From Caryophanales bacterium UBA6448 (GTDB lineage Bacteria > Bacillota_I > Bacilli_A > RF39 > UBA660), in NCBI GenBank assembly GCA_002439555.1, contig DJOC01000031.1:1-9590 (forward strand): DNA of 9,590 nucleotides, in the 5' to 3' direction. Shown here piece after piece: positions 1-6,535 of this stretch. Positions within the stretch are counted from its first letter, which is position 1; each line of letters starts with the position of its first letter. The notes beneath the pieces were generated by a model. That model saw only the letters and a list, made by a program, of their open reading frames with translations. It ran no database searches and was not told the origin of the DNA. Position numbers and translations under genes: made by a program.

Positions 1-203
1 TGATTACTAAATATAATTGGGATTTAACTGAAATTGCTTTAAGTCTTTATAGTGAAAATGAAAAAGAATTTTGTTTTAATGGAAAATTAACTATCATTGA
101 TTATAAGGAAAAACTTATAAAAGTACTAAATGAAATTAAACATAAAGCAGAAATAAATTTAGAGGTTAATGATAAAACTAATGAAAAATCAATTAGAAAA
201 TAA
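1..203 (+). CDS. C-terminal end of an unrecognised protein (partial)
   Basis: An open frame enters the window from the left and closes at a TAA at 201-203, giving the last 66 residues of a protein whose start is outside. The visible part begins ITKYNWDLTEIALSLYS and ends in a lysine- and asparagine-rich tail (NEKSIRK). It is predicted to be soluble and mostly helical, with no membrane segment and no motif I recognise. Its tryptophan is TGG. It lies on the same strand as rpmB, 91 bases upstream, but a good promoter stands between them, so rpmB need not depend on it. I do not recognise the family. The call as coding rests on the uninterrupted frame and on codon use like that of the neighbouring genes. 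Confidence 0.6.
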   Translation, partial: ITKYNWDLTEIALSLYSENEKEFCFNGKLTIIDYKEKLIKVLNEIKHKAEINLEVNDKTNEKSIRK

Positions 204-233
204 TTTCGTAATTACAATGTAAACCAAATTTTG

Positions 234-262
234 TTGACTTTTCCCCATATTTATAGTAAAAT
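234..262 (+). promoter_or_regulatory. Promoter of rpmB
   Basis: TTGACT (234-239) and TAAAAT (257-262) are separated by exactly 17 bases, a near-consensus housekeeping sigma promoter. The expected transcript start near 269 leaves a leader of about 25 bases carrying the GGAGG at 281-285, nine bases before the rpmB ATG. Confidence 0.75.
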
Positions 263-294
263 TTAAAAGTAATGAAAAAAGGAGGAAACTAATA

Positions 295-462
295 ATGGCT
301 ACTAAAGTAACTAATAAAAAACCTTTATCAGGAAATAATAGATCTCACGCATTAAATGCTACAAAAAGAGTTCAAAAACCAAATCTTCAAAAAAAAGTTA
401 TTAATGGAGAAAAAGTTATTATTTCTGCAAGAGAAGCAAGAACATTTAATAAACAAAAATAA
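295..462 (+). CDS. rpmB: 50S ribosomal protein L28
   Basis: A 55-residue basic protein of the large ribosomal subunit. The L28 signature is clear: GNNRSHALNATKR around residues 13-25, then KPNLQKK, then VIISAREARTF near the C-terminus, matching the family pattern GNxxSHAxNxTKR, PNLQ and VSxR. GGAGG at 281-285 supports the ATG at 295. It is shorter than the usual 60-odd residues. The N-terminus (MATKVTNKK) lacks the cysteine found near the start of many L28 proteins, so it would be a zinc-free form. The usual basic C-terminal tail is also trimmed, ending FNKQK. It is a single-gene unit with its own promoter and terminator. The reading is confident despite the short length. Confidence 0.9.
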   Translation: MATKVTNKKPLSGNNRSHALNATKRVQKPNLQKKVINGEKVIISAREARTFNKQK

Positions 463-496
463 AAATACTGGTTATAAAAATCAGTATTTTTTATTT
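461..496. terminator. Bidirectional terminator between rpmB and the kinase gene
   Basis: AAATACTG (463-470) pairs with CAGTATTT (482-489) around an A/T-rich loop. A T-run follows on the plus strand (487-492), and an A-run precedes the stem (T-run on the minus strand). The rpmB stop is immediately upstream and the kinase stop (495-497, minus strand) immediately downstream, so one hairpin can end both convergent transcripts. Confidence 0.75.
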
Positions 497-2351
497 ATCT
501 TTTACAAAATATATTATTTAAAAGTACTTGAAGTTCTTCTCTATTAATAGGTTTTGAAATATAGCCATCAAAGCCCTCTTTTAAATAAAATTCTTTCATA
601 CCTACCATTGCATTAGCCGTAAGAGCAATTACCGGAGGAATCTTAACACCCTCTAAATTTTTAAGTGTTTTTAAAGTTTGAATACCATCCATAAGGGGCA
701 TCATATGGTCTAAAAATATTAAATCATATCTTGCTCCACCTTTGATTTTTTCAATAGCCTCTGCTCCACTTTGAAGACAAGTTATATTAAATTTATAATC
801 CGATAATATTCTTTGAGCAACTTTTAAATTTAAAATATTATCATCAACAATTAATATATCATATAGTGAACCATCAAAATGTACATTCGAGGTACTTACT
901 TTAGTTTGGGTATTAACTTCTTCTTTTTCAATAGCATTAAAATCTATTTTCTGAGGAAGTACTACCGTAAAGGTTGTTCCAACTTTATATTTTGAGGTAA
1001 ATGATATTGTACCTCCTAAAAGTTCAACTAACTTCTTTGTTATTACAAGGCCAAGACCAGTACCCTCAACTTCATTATAATTTTCTTGATTATGAATTCT
1101 TGAAAATTTAACAAATAATTTATCATAATCACTTTCTTTAATACCAATTCCTGTATCTGCTACAGTAAATTTAACAGTTGCCATATCCCCAACATTTTCA
1201 CTACTTATATTAAAATCTATATGGCCCTCATCAGTATACTTTGCAGCATTTGATAATATATTCATAAGTATTTGATATATTTTAAGTTCATCACCTATCA
1301 TAAATTTAGGTACATCTGAAGATATATTTATATTAAGTTTAACCTTATTTTGATCTAGTTTAGCGGTTATTACCGAAGAAAGCTGCATAATAATCTTACG
1401 CATTTCATAAGTAGTTTCTTTCTTTTCCTCTTTACCACTTTCAATTCTTGAAACATCTAAGATATTATTAATAATTCCTAAAAGTGTTGAGGCTGCATCA
1501 TAAATACTTTGAACTTCATTTTTTTGATTTATTGGCATACTTTCTGTAAGAAGACTTTCAGAAAAACCAATTATTGCATTCATTGGTGTTCTAATATCGT
1601 GACTCATATTTGATAAGAAGTCTGTTTTCGCTTTTGAGGCTTCATTAGCCTCTTCTTTATCTTTTTCAAGTTCATTAATTATTTTTAAATCAGGGTTTTC
1701 CATTGTAAAGTAAATAAGTGCTATTACAAGTCCCATTATCGAACTATTTATGGAAACACTTGGATTTACCCAACTAATAATTATTCCAATAAGTCCTAAA
1801 AAAGCAAATGAGAAAACTATCATTTTCTTACTAAAATCAAGTTTTTCTTTTTTATAAATCATATATATCACTAAAAGGCCACTGTAAACAATATTAACTA
1901 TATATGTAAAATATAAATCTCTACCATTTTGATAAGCAATTAATTTATCAATATCAACAAAGTAATTTGGTTTTAAATAAATACTCACCCCACATAATAT
2001 TAAACTTATTATCATTAAAATTATATAAAATGTATTACTTTTAAATAATTCTTTTAAAGTTTTAAATTCTTTTTTAAGGCAGCTTATATAAATGATTAAC
2101 CAAGTACTCCATATAATAGTGCTTACTAAGAAACCTTTACAAATAATCATATTTAATAGTTCATATTTGTCTTGAAAAAATAATAAATAATTTTTAACGC
2201 CATCAAATAAAATTACAATAAATGTTAAGATTGAAAATACCTCAAAGTTTTTATTTTCTAAACTCTTTTCTTTTCTTTTTTTAGTAAATACACTAAGTAG
2301 TATTAATAAATAACATAGTGATAATATCTGAAGTAAACAAGATCTTATCAT
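495..2351 (-). CDS. Hybrid sensor histidine kinase, seven-helix membrane domain with C-terminal receiver
   Basis: A 618-residue membrane kinase that autophosphorylates on histidine and passes phosphate to its own receiver. About seven hydrophobic helices (roughly residues 3-22, 37-58, 65-90, 108-125, 146-166, 176-194, 200-216) form the N-terminus, with no large extracellular domain. A short linker leads to the dimerisation helix with FLSNMSHDIRTPMNAI, phospho-acceptor His251. The ATPase domain shows the N box (Asn364, Asn368), DTGIGI (399-404) and GTGLGL (430-435). The receiver (about 498-616) has Asp503/Asp504, phospho-acceptor Asp548 (LDHMMP), Thr578 and Lys600. It is the last gene of the phosphorelay operon; its ATG overlaps the stop of the gene before it as ATGA, so translation is probably coupled. 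The signal it senses is unknown. All catalytic residues I looked for are present. Confidence 0.93.
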   Translation of the reverse strand: MIRSCLLQILSLCYLLILLSVFTKKRKEKSLENKNFEVFSILTFIVILFDGVKNYLLFFQDKYELLNMIICKGFLVSTIIWSTWLIIYISCLKKEFKTLKELFKSNTFYIILMIISLILCGVSIYLKPNYFVDIDKLIAYQNGRDLYFTYIVNIVYSGLLVIYMIYKKEKLDFSKKMIVFSFAFLGLIGIIISWVNPSVSINSSIMGLVIALIYFTMENPDLKIINELEKDKEEANEASKAKTDFLSNMSHDIRTPMNAIIGFSESLLTESMPINQKNEVQSIYDAASTLLGIINNILDVSRIESGKEEKKETTYEMRKIIMQLSSVITAKLDQNKVKLNINISSDVPKFMIGDELKIYQILMNILSNAAKYTDEGHIDFNISSENVGDMATVKFTVADTGIGIKESDYDKLFVKFSRIHNQENYNEVEGTGLGLVITKKLVELLGGTISFTSKYKVGTTFTVVLPQKIDFNAIEKEEVNTQTKVSTSNVHFDGSLYDILIVDDNILNLKVAQRILSDYKFNITCLQSGAEAIEKIKGGARYDLIFLDHMMPLMDGIQTLKTLKNLEGVKIPPVIALTANAMVGMKEFYLKEGFDGYISKPINREELQVLLNNIFCKR

Positions 2352-3844
2352 TTAATATCACCACTTATTTTATTAAATATTTCAATACTTTCAGGACTAT
2401 ATTTAGCTTCATTTTTACTTACAATTAATTTAATCATATCTTCTTTAGAAACATTCTTTATTATGCCTCTTGCATATTCATAAGCAATATTTACAAGGTA
2501 TACATATAAAGGTATTTCCTCACCTTTTAAAGATTTAGGGAAGCCTTTACCATCATATCTTTCATTATGCATTAAACATATATTTTTAGCATATTCTTTA
2601 GTTTTTTCATCCAAAAAGTTCATATTATTTAAAACCATTACTGATTTATTTGGATAAGAATATATTACCTTTTTTTCATCCTCATTTAAGTTATTAAAAC
2701 CATTAAAATATGATACAGGAACTAGTTTTAAACCTACATCATAATACTTTGAGGCATTAATAATTATATCTTTATTATCAGTAAGCATTAATGAAAGCAC
2801 TTCTGATACTTTTTCATATACAGCATTATTATCGATTACGTAGGATTCTACATAATTATCTAAAATACTACTTAAATCTTTATTTTGAGATTTTATAATA
2901 TCTGATAAATAATTATTTTTGGAATACATTCTTACCATATTATTTAATCTTTTATTAATAATTTCAAAGTTAAATGGTTTTTCAATCATATCGGCTATTT
3001 CATAAGCATAGACCTTTTCTTTAGTATCTTTACTATCATCCGCGGAAACTATAACAACAGGCATTTTATTAAGTAGTCTTTTTTCATTTAGAAAGTCAAG
3101 TACACCAAAGCCATCCATAACAGGCATTTTTAAATCTAAAAACATTCCGACAATATTTTTTTCATTTGTTTTTAAATTATTATTTATTATTTCTACGGCT
3201 TCTTCACCATTTTTAGCTTCGATTATATTATACGAAGAAAATGCTTTTTTAAAAATACTTCTTGTTAAATCATCATCATCCACTATCAAAAGGTACTCTG
3301 TAAAATTATTCATCTTACTAATAAGTTTTCCTTCATAATATTTATTAATCTCAGGATTTTTCTTAACTACATCATATAAAAGTGATGAAAAATAATTATA
3401 TAAATTATTAACTTCATTATTATCTCTAGAAATGCTTTCTAAAGTATTTTCAATATTTAATATTAAATCAGTTATATCACTACTTATATCATTTTTCTCT
3501 TCTTTTTTAGGCTTTTCCTCAGACTTAAAGGAAACTATAAATACTTTATTTCCCGGAAGTAGTTTAACAAGAGCAGTATAATTATCATATATAAGTAAAT
3601 TAGATAGTTTTAGAAAGTTTATAGTCTTATAACCATCAATAGGTAAATTATTAGCACTTATTTCATTAAAATAAGTATTTGCATAATCTGGATGAAGACT
3701 TTTTTTACATCTTTCAAAGTAATCTTCATAACTAATACTTGATGGATTTTCTGTATATTTATCATATAAATAAACTTTATCTTCGTTTAAATCTATTAAA
3801 GTTATATCAATTATATTAAATAAATCATTTATTAAATTATTCAT
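2348..3844 (-). CDS. Response regulator: PAS-like domain, receiver, degenerate HD-GYP domain
   Basis: A soluble 498-residue protein read from the ATG at 3844, chosen because GGAGG (3850-3854) lies five bases upstream. A longer in-frame start at 3886 has no such site and would lie deep inside the preceding gene. Domains: PAS-like region (about 1-106), acidic/lysine-rich linker, receiver (about 183-305; acidic Asp189-192, phospho-acceptor Asp237 in LDLKMP, Ser267, Lys289), then an HD-GYP-like domain (about 335-498). The last keeps HNERYDGKGFP and LKGEEIPL, but the HD pair is Tyr368-Asp369, the HP histidine is Tyr397, the second histidine of HHE is Asn427, and the aspartate of the ADxxDA motif is Tyr455. 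Metal-dependent c-di-GMP hydrolysis is therefore unlikely; ligand or partner binding is more probable (inference). It lies between the HPt and kinase genes, overlapping both, and is the likely final phosphate acceptor. Confidence 0.88.
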   Translation of the reverse strand: MNNLINDLFNIIDITLIDLNEDKVYLYDKYTENPSSISYEDYFERCKKSLHPDYANTYFNEISANNLPIDGYKTINFLKLSNLLIYDNYTALVKLLPGNKVFIVSFKSEEKPKKEEKNDISSDITDLILNIENTLESISRDNNEVNNLYNYFSSLLYDVVKKNPEINKYYEGKLISKMNNFTEYLLIVDDDDLTRSIFKKAFSSYNIIEAKNGEEAVEIINNNLKTNEKNIVGMFLDLKMPVMDGFGVLDFLNEKRLLNKMPVVIVSADDSKDTKEKVYAYEIADMIEKPFNFEIINKRLNNMVRMYSKNNYLSDIIKSQNKDLSSILDNYVESYVIDNNAVYEKVSEVLSLMLTDNKDIIINASKYYDVGLKLVPVSYFNGFNNLNEDEKKVIYSYPNKSVMVLNNMNFLDEKTKEYAKNICLMHNERYDGKGFPKSLKGEEIPLYVYLVNIAYEYARGIIKNVSKEDMIKLIVSKNEAKYSPESIEIFNKISGDIK

Positions 3845-4208
3845 TGTTACCTCCGAAGAATGTATCAAGTACTTTATATAGTTCATTGGCCTTTACAAAA
3901 AGATTAGTAATATTTTGATTAATAAAATTAATATCACCATTTTTCGCAGCCATTTCGTGTTCATAGGCCATATTAGCAAAAGTCATTATTCCAAAAGTTT
4001 TACAATTACTTTTAAGAGCGTGAACTTTTACTCCATAATTTTCAATATCTTTATTTTCATATAAAGTTCTTATCTCATTCATTTGATTAATAAAACCATT
4101 TTTAAACTCTAATAAAAGTTCTTTGTAAGAGGTTTCATCTCCAATAAAAGATAATCCTAAATCTACATCAATTCCATTATTTTTTAAATATTCTAAAGTA
4201 TTATTCAT
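3837..4208 (-). CDS. HPt phosphotransfer protein
   Basis: A 123-residue histidine phosphotransfer protein, first gene of the phosphorelay operon. The motif VHALKSNCKTFG carries the phospho-acceptor His63, followed by a second helix with AYEHEMAAKNGD, as in four-helix-bundle HPt domains. It would carry phosphate between the kinase's receiver and the receiver of the next protein. I chose the ATG at 4208. A longer in-frame start at 4250 would add 14 residues, but that ATG sits directly on the T-run of the preceding terminator and the extension covers a likely -10 element. The ribosome binding site for 4208 is weak (GGGTAGTGG-like), so the start is less certain than the identity. The last codons (GGT AAC AAT GAA) overlap the ribosome binding site and start of the next gene by eight bases. 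Confidence 0.85.
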   Translation of the reverse strand: MNNTLEYLKNNGIDVDLGLSFIGDETSYKELLLEFKNGFINQMNEIRTLYENKDIENYGVKVHALKSNCKTFGIMTFANMAYEHEMAAKNGDINFINQNITNLFVKANELYKVLDTFFGGNNE

Positions 4209-4227
4209 ACGTCCACTACCCTTTCCT

Positions 4228-4233
4228 AGTATA
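4228..4233 (-). promoter_or_regulatory. Possible -10 element of the phosphorelay operon
   Basis: TATACT on the minus strand, 19 bases before the HPt ATG at 4208 and just after the lemA terminator. The spacer-distance -35 position is only a T-run, so the match is partial. It is the best promoter candidate in the 69-base gap between lemA and the HPt gene. Confidence 0.35.
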
Positions 4234-4250
4234 CAATAATATTTTAGCAT

Positions 4251-4279
4251 AAAAAAACGCTATTTAAAATAGCATTTTT
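4251..4279 (-). terminator. Terminator after lemA
   Basis: On the minus strand, AAAAATGCTATT and AATAGCGTTTTT (4268-4279 with 4253-4264) form a 12-pair stem with one U-G pair and a three-base loop, followed by seven T. The hairpin overlaps the lemA stop codon. On the plus strand the U-G pair becomes a C-A mismatch, so it is directed to the minus-strand transcript. Confidence 0.75.
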
Positions 4280-4817
4280 ATAAATTTACTTTAATATTTT
4301 CTCTTTTTTCACTTTCAATTTGAAATAAGTCTTTTTTCTCAAAGTTAAATATTTTAGCAATTATGTTTGAGGGTACACTTTCTACTGCATTATTGTATGA
4401 TGTAACCGCATTATTATAACTCGTTCTTGCATAACTTAATTTATTTTCTATTTCATTTAAATTTCTTTGTAAACTTAAAAAGTCAGTATTTGCTTTTAAA
4501 TCTGGGTAACTTTCTGCGATTGCCATAAGATTATTAATTTGTTTATCAATCTTTTCAGTTTCCTGTGTACTAAAGCCATTATTTTGATAATCACTTCTTA
4601 ATTTAGTAACATTTTCTAAAGTAGATTTTTCGTGTTTAGCATAACCTTTTACACAATTAACTATATTGGGAATTAAATCAAATCTTTGATTTAAAAGAAC
4701 ATCTATTTGAGACTCTCTTTCTTTAACTCTATTACCTTTTTTAACAAAACCATTATAGTATGATATAATCATTCCTGATATAATTACAATAATTAATAAA
4801 ATAATATTTAATAACAT
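4278..4817 (-). CDS. lemA: LemA family membrane protein
   Basis: A 179-residue LemA family protein, about the usual length. Residues 1-20 form one hydrophobic helix (MLLNIILLIIVIISGMI), and the rest is a predicted helical bundle. Family motifs are clear: QIDVLLNQRFDLIPNIV followed by VKGYAKHEK, then AIAESYPDLKANTDFLSLQ, then ENKLSYARTSYNNAV and a C-terminal IIAKIFNF. LemA proteins are widespread anchored proteins whose biochemical role is not well settled. GGAGG (4825-4829) precedes the ATG by seven bases and directly follows the stop of the upstream coiled-coil gene (12-base gap), so the two are surely cotranscribed. Genes for the usual LemA partner types (TPM domain or HtpX protease) are not in the window; the coiled-coil protein is the partner here. 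Confidence 0.92.
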   Translation of the reverse strand: MLLNIILLIIVIISGMIISYYNGFVKKGNRVKERESQIDVLLNQRFDLIPNIVNCVKGYAKHEKSTLENVTKLRSDYQNNGFSTQETEKIDKQINNLMAIAESYPDLKANTDFLSLQRNLNEIENKLSYARTSYNNAVTSYNNAVESVPSNIIAKIFNFEKKDLFQIESEKRENIKVNL

Positions 4818-4829
4818 CTTACTTCCTCC

Positions 4830-5354
4830 TTACTTTGTCTCAATAGTTACTTTATTTACATAACCATTTTCATCATAATCTACAGATATTTCATAATATT
4901 GTAGTTCATAACCATTAAAACTTTTAAGCATACTTTTAATTTCTTTGATTTTATCTAGGTCAGTTCCATAAGAAGTACCATCAAATATTACCTCGATTAA
5001 ATGATCACTTGATTTTTTATTACTCTTAATTATTTCATCAACCTCAAGGCCTACAGCACTTCCACCTTGAGTTCCAGCATAAAATTCGTGCATATTATTA
5101 AAGCTACTTTTTTCTCTTTCAAGCTCTTCTTCTTTCATCTTTTGCTCTAATTCCTCTTGCCTTTTTTTAGCTTCTTCCTCAAGTGCTTTTTGTTTTTCTT
5201 CAGCTTCTTTTTGTTTTTTATTATATTCCTCTTTTATAGCATCTTTCTTTGCCTTAATAGATGAACCAACTCTATATGTTAAAGTTCCAAGTGATGCAAT
5301 AAAAATTATTATTACAATATATAATATAAACTTTCTATCTTTTTTCTTTTCCAT
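4830..5354 (-). CDS. Membrane-anchored coiled-coil protein of unknown function
   Basis: A 174-residue protein with a short basic N-terminus (MEKKKDRK), one membrane helix (about residues 9-28), a highly charged coiled coil rich in Glu, Lys and Gln (about 33-83), and a small C-terminal domain (about 84-174) containing HEFYAGTQGGSAVGLEVDEI and alternating strands such as YYEISVDYDENG near the end. By the positive-inside rule the N-terminus is cytoplasmic and the rest faces outward (inference). GGAG at 5365-5368 supports the ATG at 5354. It is the first gene of a two-gene unit with lemA. I do not recognise the C-terminal domain as a named family, though it looks conserved rather than random. It is clearly a real gene by codon use, ribosome site and context. 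Confidence 0.8.
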   Translation of the reverse strand: MEKKKDRKFILYIVIIIFIASLGTLTYRVGSSIKAKKDAIKEEYNKKQKEAEEKQKALEEEAKKRQEELEQKMKEEELEREKSSFNNMHEFYAGTQGGSAVGLEVDEIIKSNKKSSDHLIEVIFDGTSYGTDLDKIKEIKSMLKSFNGYELQYYEISVDYDENGYVNKVTIETK

Positions 5355-5385
5355 TTTAATACTTCTCCTTTTAAAATATATTTAT

Positions 5386-5391
5386 AGTATA
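5386..5391 (-). promoter_or_regulatory. Possible -10 element of the coiled-coil/lemA unit
   Basis: TATACT on the minus strand, 32 bases before the ATG at 5354 and just after the terminator of the upstream gene. No good -35 is visible at the proper distance, so the call is tentative. Confidence 0.3.
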
Positions 5392-5404
5392 TCAGTTTTA
5401 TTAA

Positions 5405-5433
5405 TAAAAAACTAGGTTTAATATTAGCCTAGT
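5405..5433 (-). terminator. Terminator after the exported pilin-like gene
   Basis: On the minus strand ACTAGG (5428-5433) pairs with CCTAGT (5411-5416) around an A/T-rich loop, followed by a run of T (plus-strand A at 5406-5410). It lies 18 bases beyond the stop codon at 5451-5453. Confidence 0.7.
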
Positions 5434-5450
5434 ATTTATTTAAATTATTA

Positions 5451-6401
5451 TTAAGGTTCTTCAGAAAGTATTTGAGAATATTCTAAACTAGCCATAAACT
5501 TTTTAGAACCATTTTGAATTTGATTATGCATATAGTTAATTAATGTAACTCTAGCCATATAATAATCATTTACTTTACCAATTGCTTTACTTGTAGTCAT
5601 TTCAGCACTATCTACTAAACTAAGAGTTCCTTGTGTATTTGTTATATCATATGTGTTTTGAAGTACATAACATTTATTATTTGCATTATTAAAGTAATCA
5701 GCAACCCATCTTTTATCGCCATCACAAGCATCCTCAGAAGTTATATCCTCAACTACTTGGTTATTAGAATTATAACATTTACCAGTATTACAATTTTCTG
5801 CTGTTCTAGAATTATCTGCTTTATAGAAATCTAATACTAATTCAGCATCCTCCCTAGTTTCCCAAATATATGTGTCACTTGCAGTACATGAATACATATC
5901 TTCTAAATAATCAGTTTGTGATACAACATTTCCTTTAGCATAGCATTTTTCTTCTTTACCATCAGTAGCCCAAATATTTTCACCAGTACAGTTTTCTTTT
6001 TCAACATCTACTGTGCTAGTTTTTACATAACAAGTTCCTGAAGTATATTCCATATCATTTTGTGAAATATTTAAGTCTATTTTATAACTTCTTTTAGACT
6101 CTGCTTCACTACTTGTTGTAAATGTTATACTACCAAGTGATTCAGCACTTAAGTCTTCTCCTGCTTCTGCTTGAGCCTTACCAAAATTTTCAGTATTTGC
6201 TACAATATCAATCGGAGAACCAGCATCAATTAAAAATAAATCACTTGATACATTAGTTGTAACATTAATATTTGAATTACCCTTTCCATCAACTTGACTT
6301 GCTAAATAAGCAAATGTTGCTCCGATTACAACAACAATCATAGTTACTATTGCTATTACTGTAAGAAGAACTACATTACTCTTTTTTGAACTTTCATCCA
6401 T
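5451..6401 (-). CDS. Exported membrane-anchored pilin/TasA-like protein with cysteine repeats
   Basis: A 316-residue protein with a short charged N-terminus (MDESSKKSN), one hydrophobic helix (about residues 9-33) ending GATFAYLASQ, and a beta-rich body. The GATFAY pattern resembles SipW-type signal peptides of TasA-like fibre proteins; no SipW-like peptidase is in the window and there is no LPXTG anchor. Eight cysteines (124, 138, 153, 172, 204, 209, 226, 244) lie only in the middle. Four CY pairs (124, 153, 209, 244) start units in which a second Cys follows 14-19 residues later and a Trp 6-8 residues after that. The ends read as an ordinary beta-sandwich (YKIDLNIS early, YYMARVTLINYMHNQI late), so the repeats look inserted. 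It is a single-gene unit with strong promoter, GGGAG (6411-6415) and terminator. The function is probably cell-surface; the exact role is unknown. Confidence 0.82.
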   Translation of the reverse strand: MDESSKKSNVVLLTVIAIVTMIVVVIGATFAYLASQVDGKGNSNINVTTNVSSDLFLIDAGSPIDIVANTENFGKAQAEAGEDLSAESLGSITFTTSSEAESKRSYKIDLNISQNDMEYTSGTCYVKTSTVDVEKENCTGENIWATDGKEEKCYAKGNVVSQTDYLEDMYSCTASDTYIWETREDAELVLDFYKADNSRTAENCNTGKCYNSNNQVVEDITSEDACDGDKRWVADYFNNANNKCYVLQNTYDITNTQGTLSLVDSAEMTTSKAIGKVNDYYMARVTLINYMHNQIQNGSKKFMASLEYSQILSEEP

Positions 6402-6431
6402 TTTTAAAATCTCCCTTCTATTATCAAAATA

Positions 6432-6460
6432 ATCATATAATATTTTTGGACTTTAGTCAA
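6432..6460 (-). promoter_or_regulatory. Promoter of the exported pilin-like gene
   Basis: On the minus strand TTGACT (6455-6460) and TATGAT (6432-6437) are 17 bases apart. The expected start near 6425 leaves a leader of about 25 bases with GGGAG at 6411-6415. Confidence 0.78.
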
Positions 6461-6512
6461 TAAATTAAAAATTATTTTTTAAAAAATATACATTTTTTTT
6501 ACTTTTTTTGAT

Positions 6513-6523
6513 ATGATTATAAT
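6513..6523 (+). promoter_or_regulatory. -10 region of the DUF192 gene
   Basis: Overlapping TATGAT (6513-6518) and TATAAT (6518-6523) lie just before the ATG at 6536. No convincing -35 is visible in the T-rich stretch upstream. A transcript from either -10 would have a leader of only about 6-12 bases, cutting into or removing the GGAG at 6524-6527. Confidence 0.5.
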
Positions 6524-6535
6524 GGAGATAATAAT

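Noticed and set aside
356..547. Plus-strand open frame of 63 codons
   Set aside because: It overlaps rpmB in another frame and runs through the terminator and the end of the kinase gene, with no ribosome site and low-complexity composition.
3845..3886. Longer N-terminus for the receiver/HD-GYP-like protein, starting at 3886
   Set aside because: GGAGG at 3850-3854 points to the ATG at 3844, and the longer form would overlap the HPt gene by 50 bases without its own ribosome site.
4209..4250. Longer N-terminus for the HPt protein, starting at 4250
   Set aside because: That ATG lies at the end of the lemA terminator T-run, has no ribosome site, and the added 14 codons cover a likely -10 element; the family similarity begins at the later Met.
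5111..5256. Repetitive-looking A/T- and CTT-rich DNA
   Set aside because: It is the codon pattern of the Glu/Lys coiled coil, not a DNA repeat.
5631..5834. Plus-strand open frame of 67 codons opposite the pilin-like gene
   Set aside because: It is antisense to a well-supported gene, Ile/Cys-rich from reversed codons, and lacks a ribosome site.
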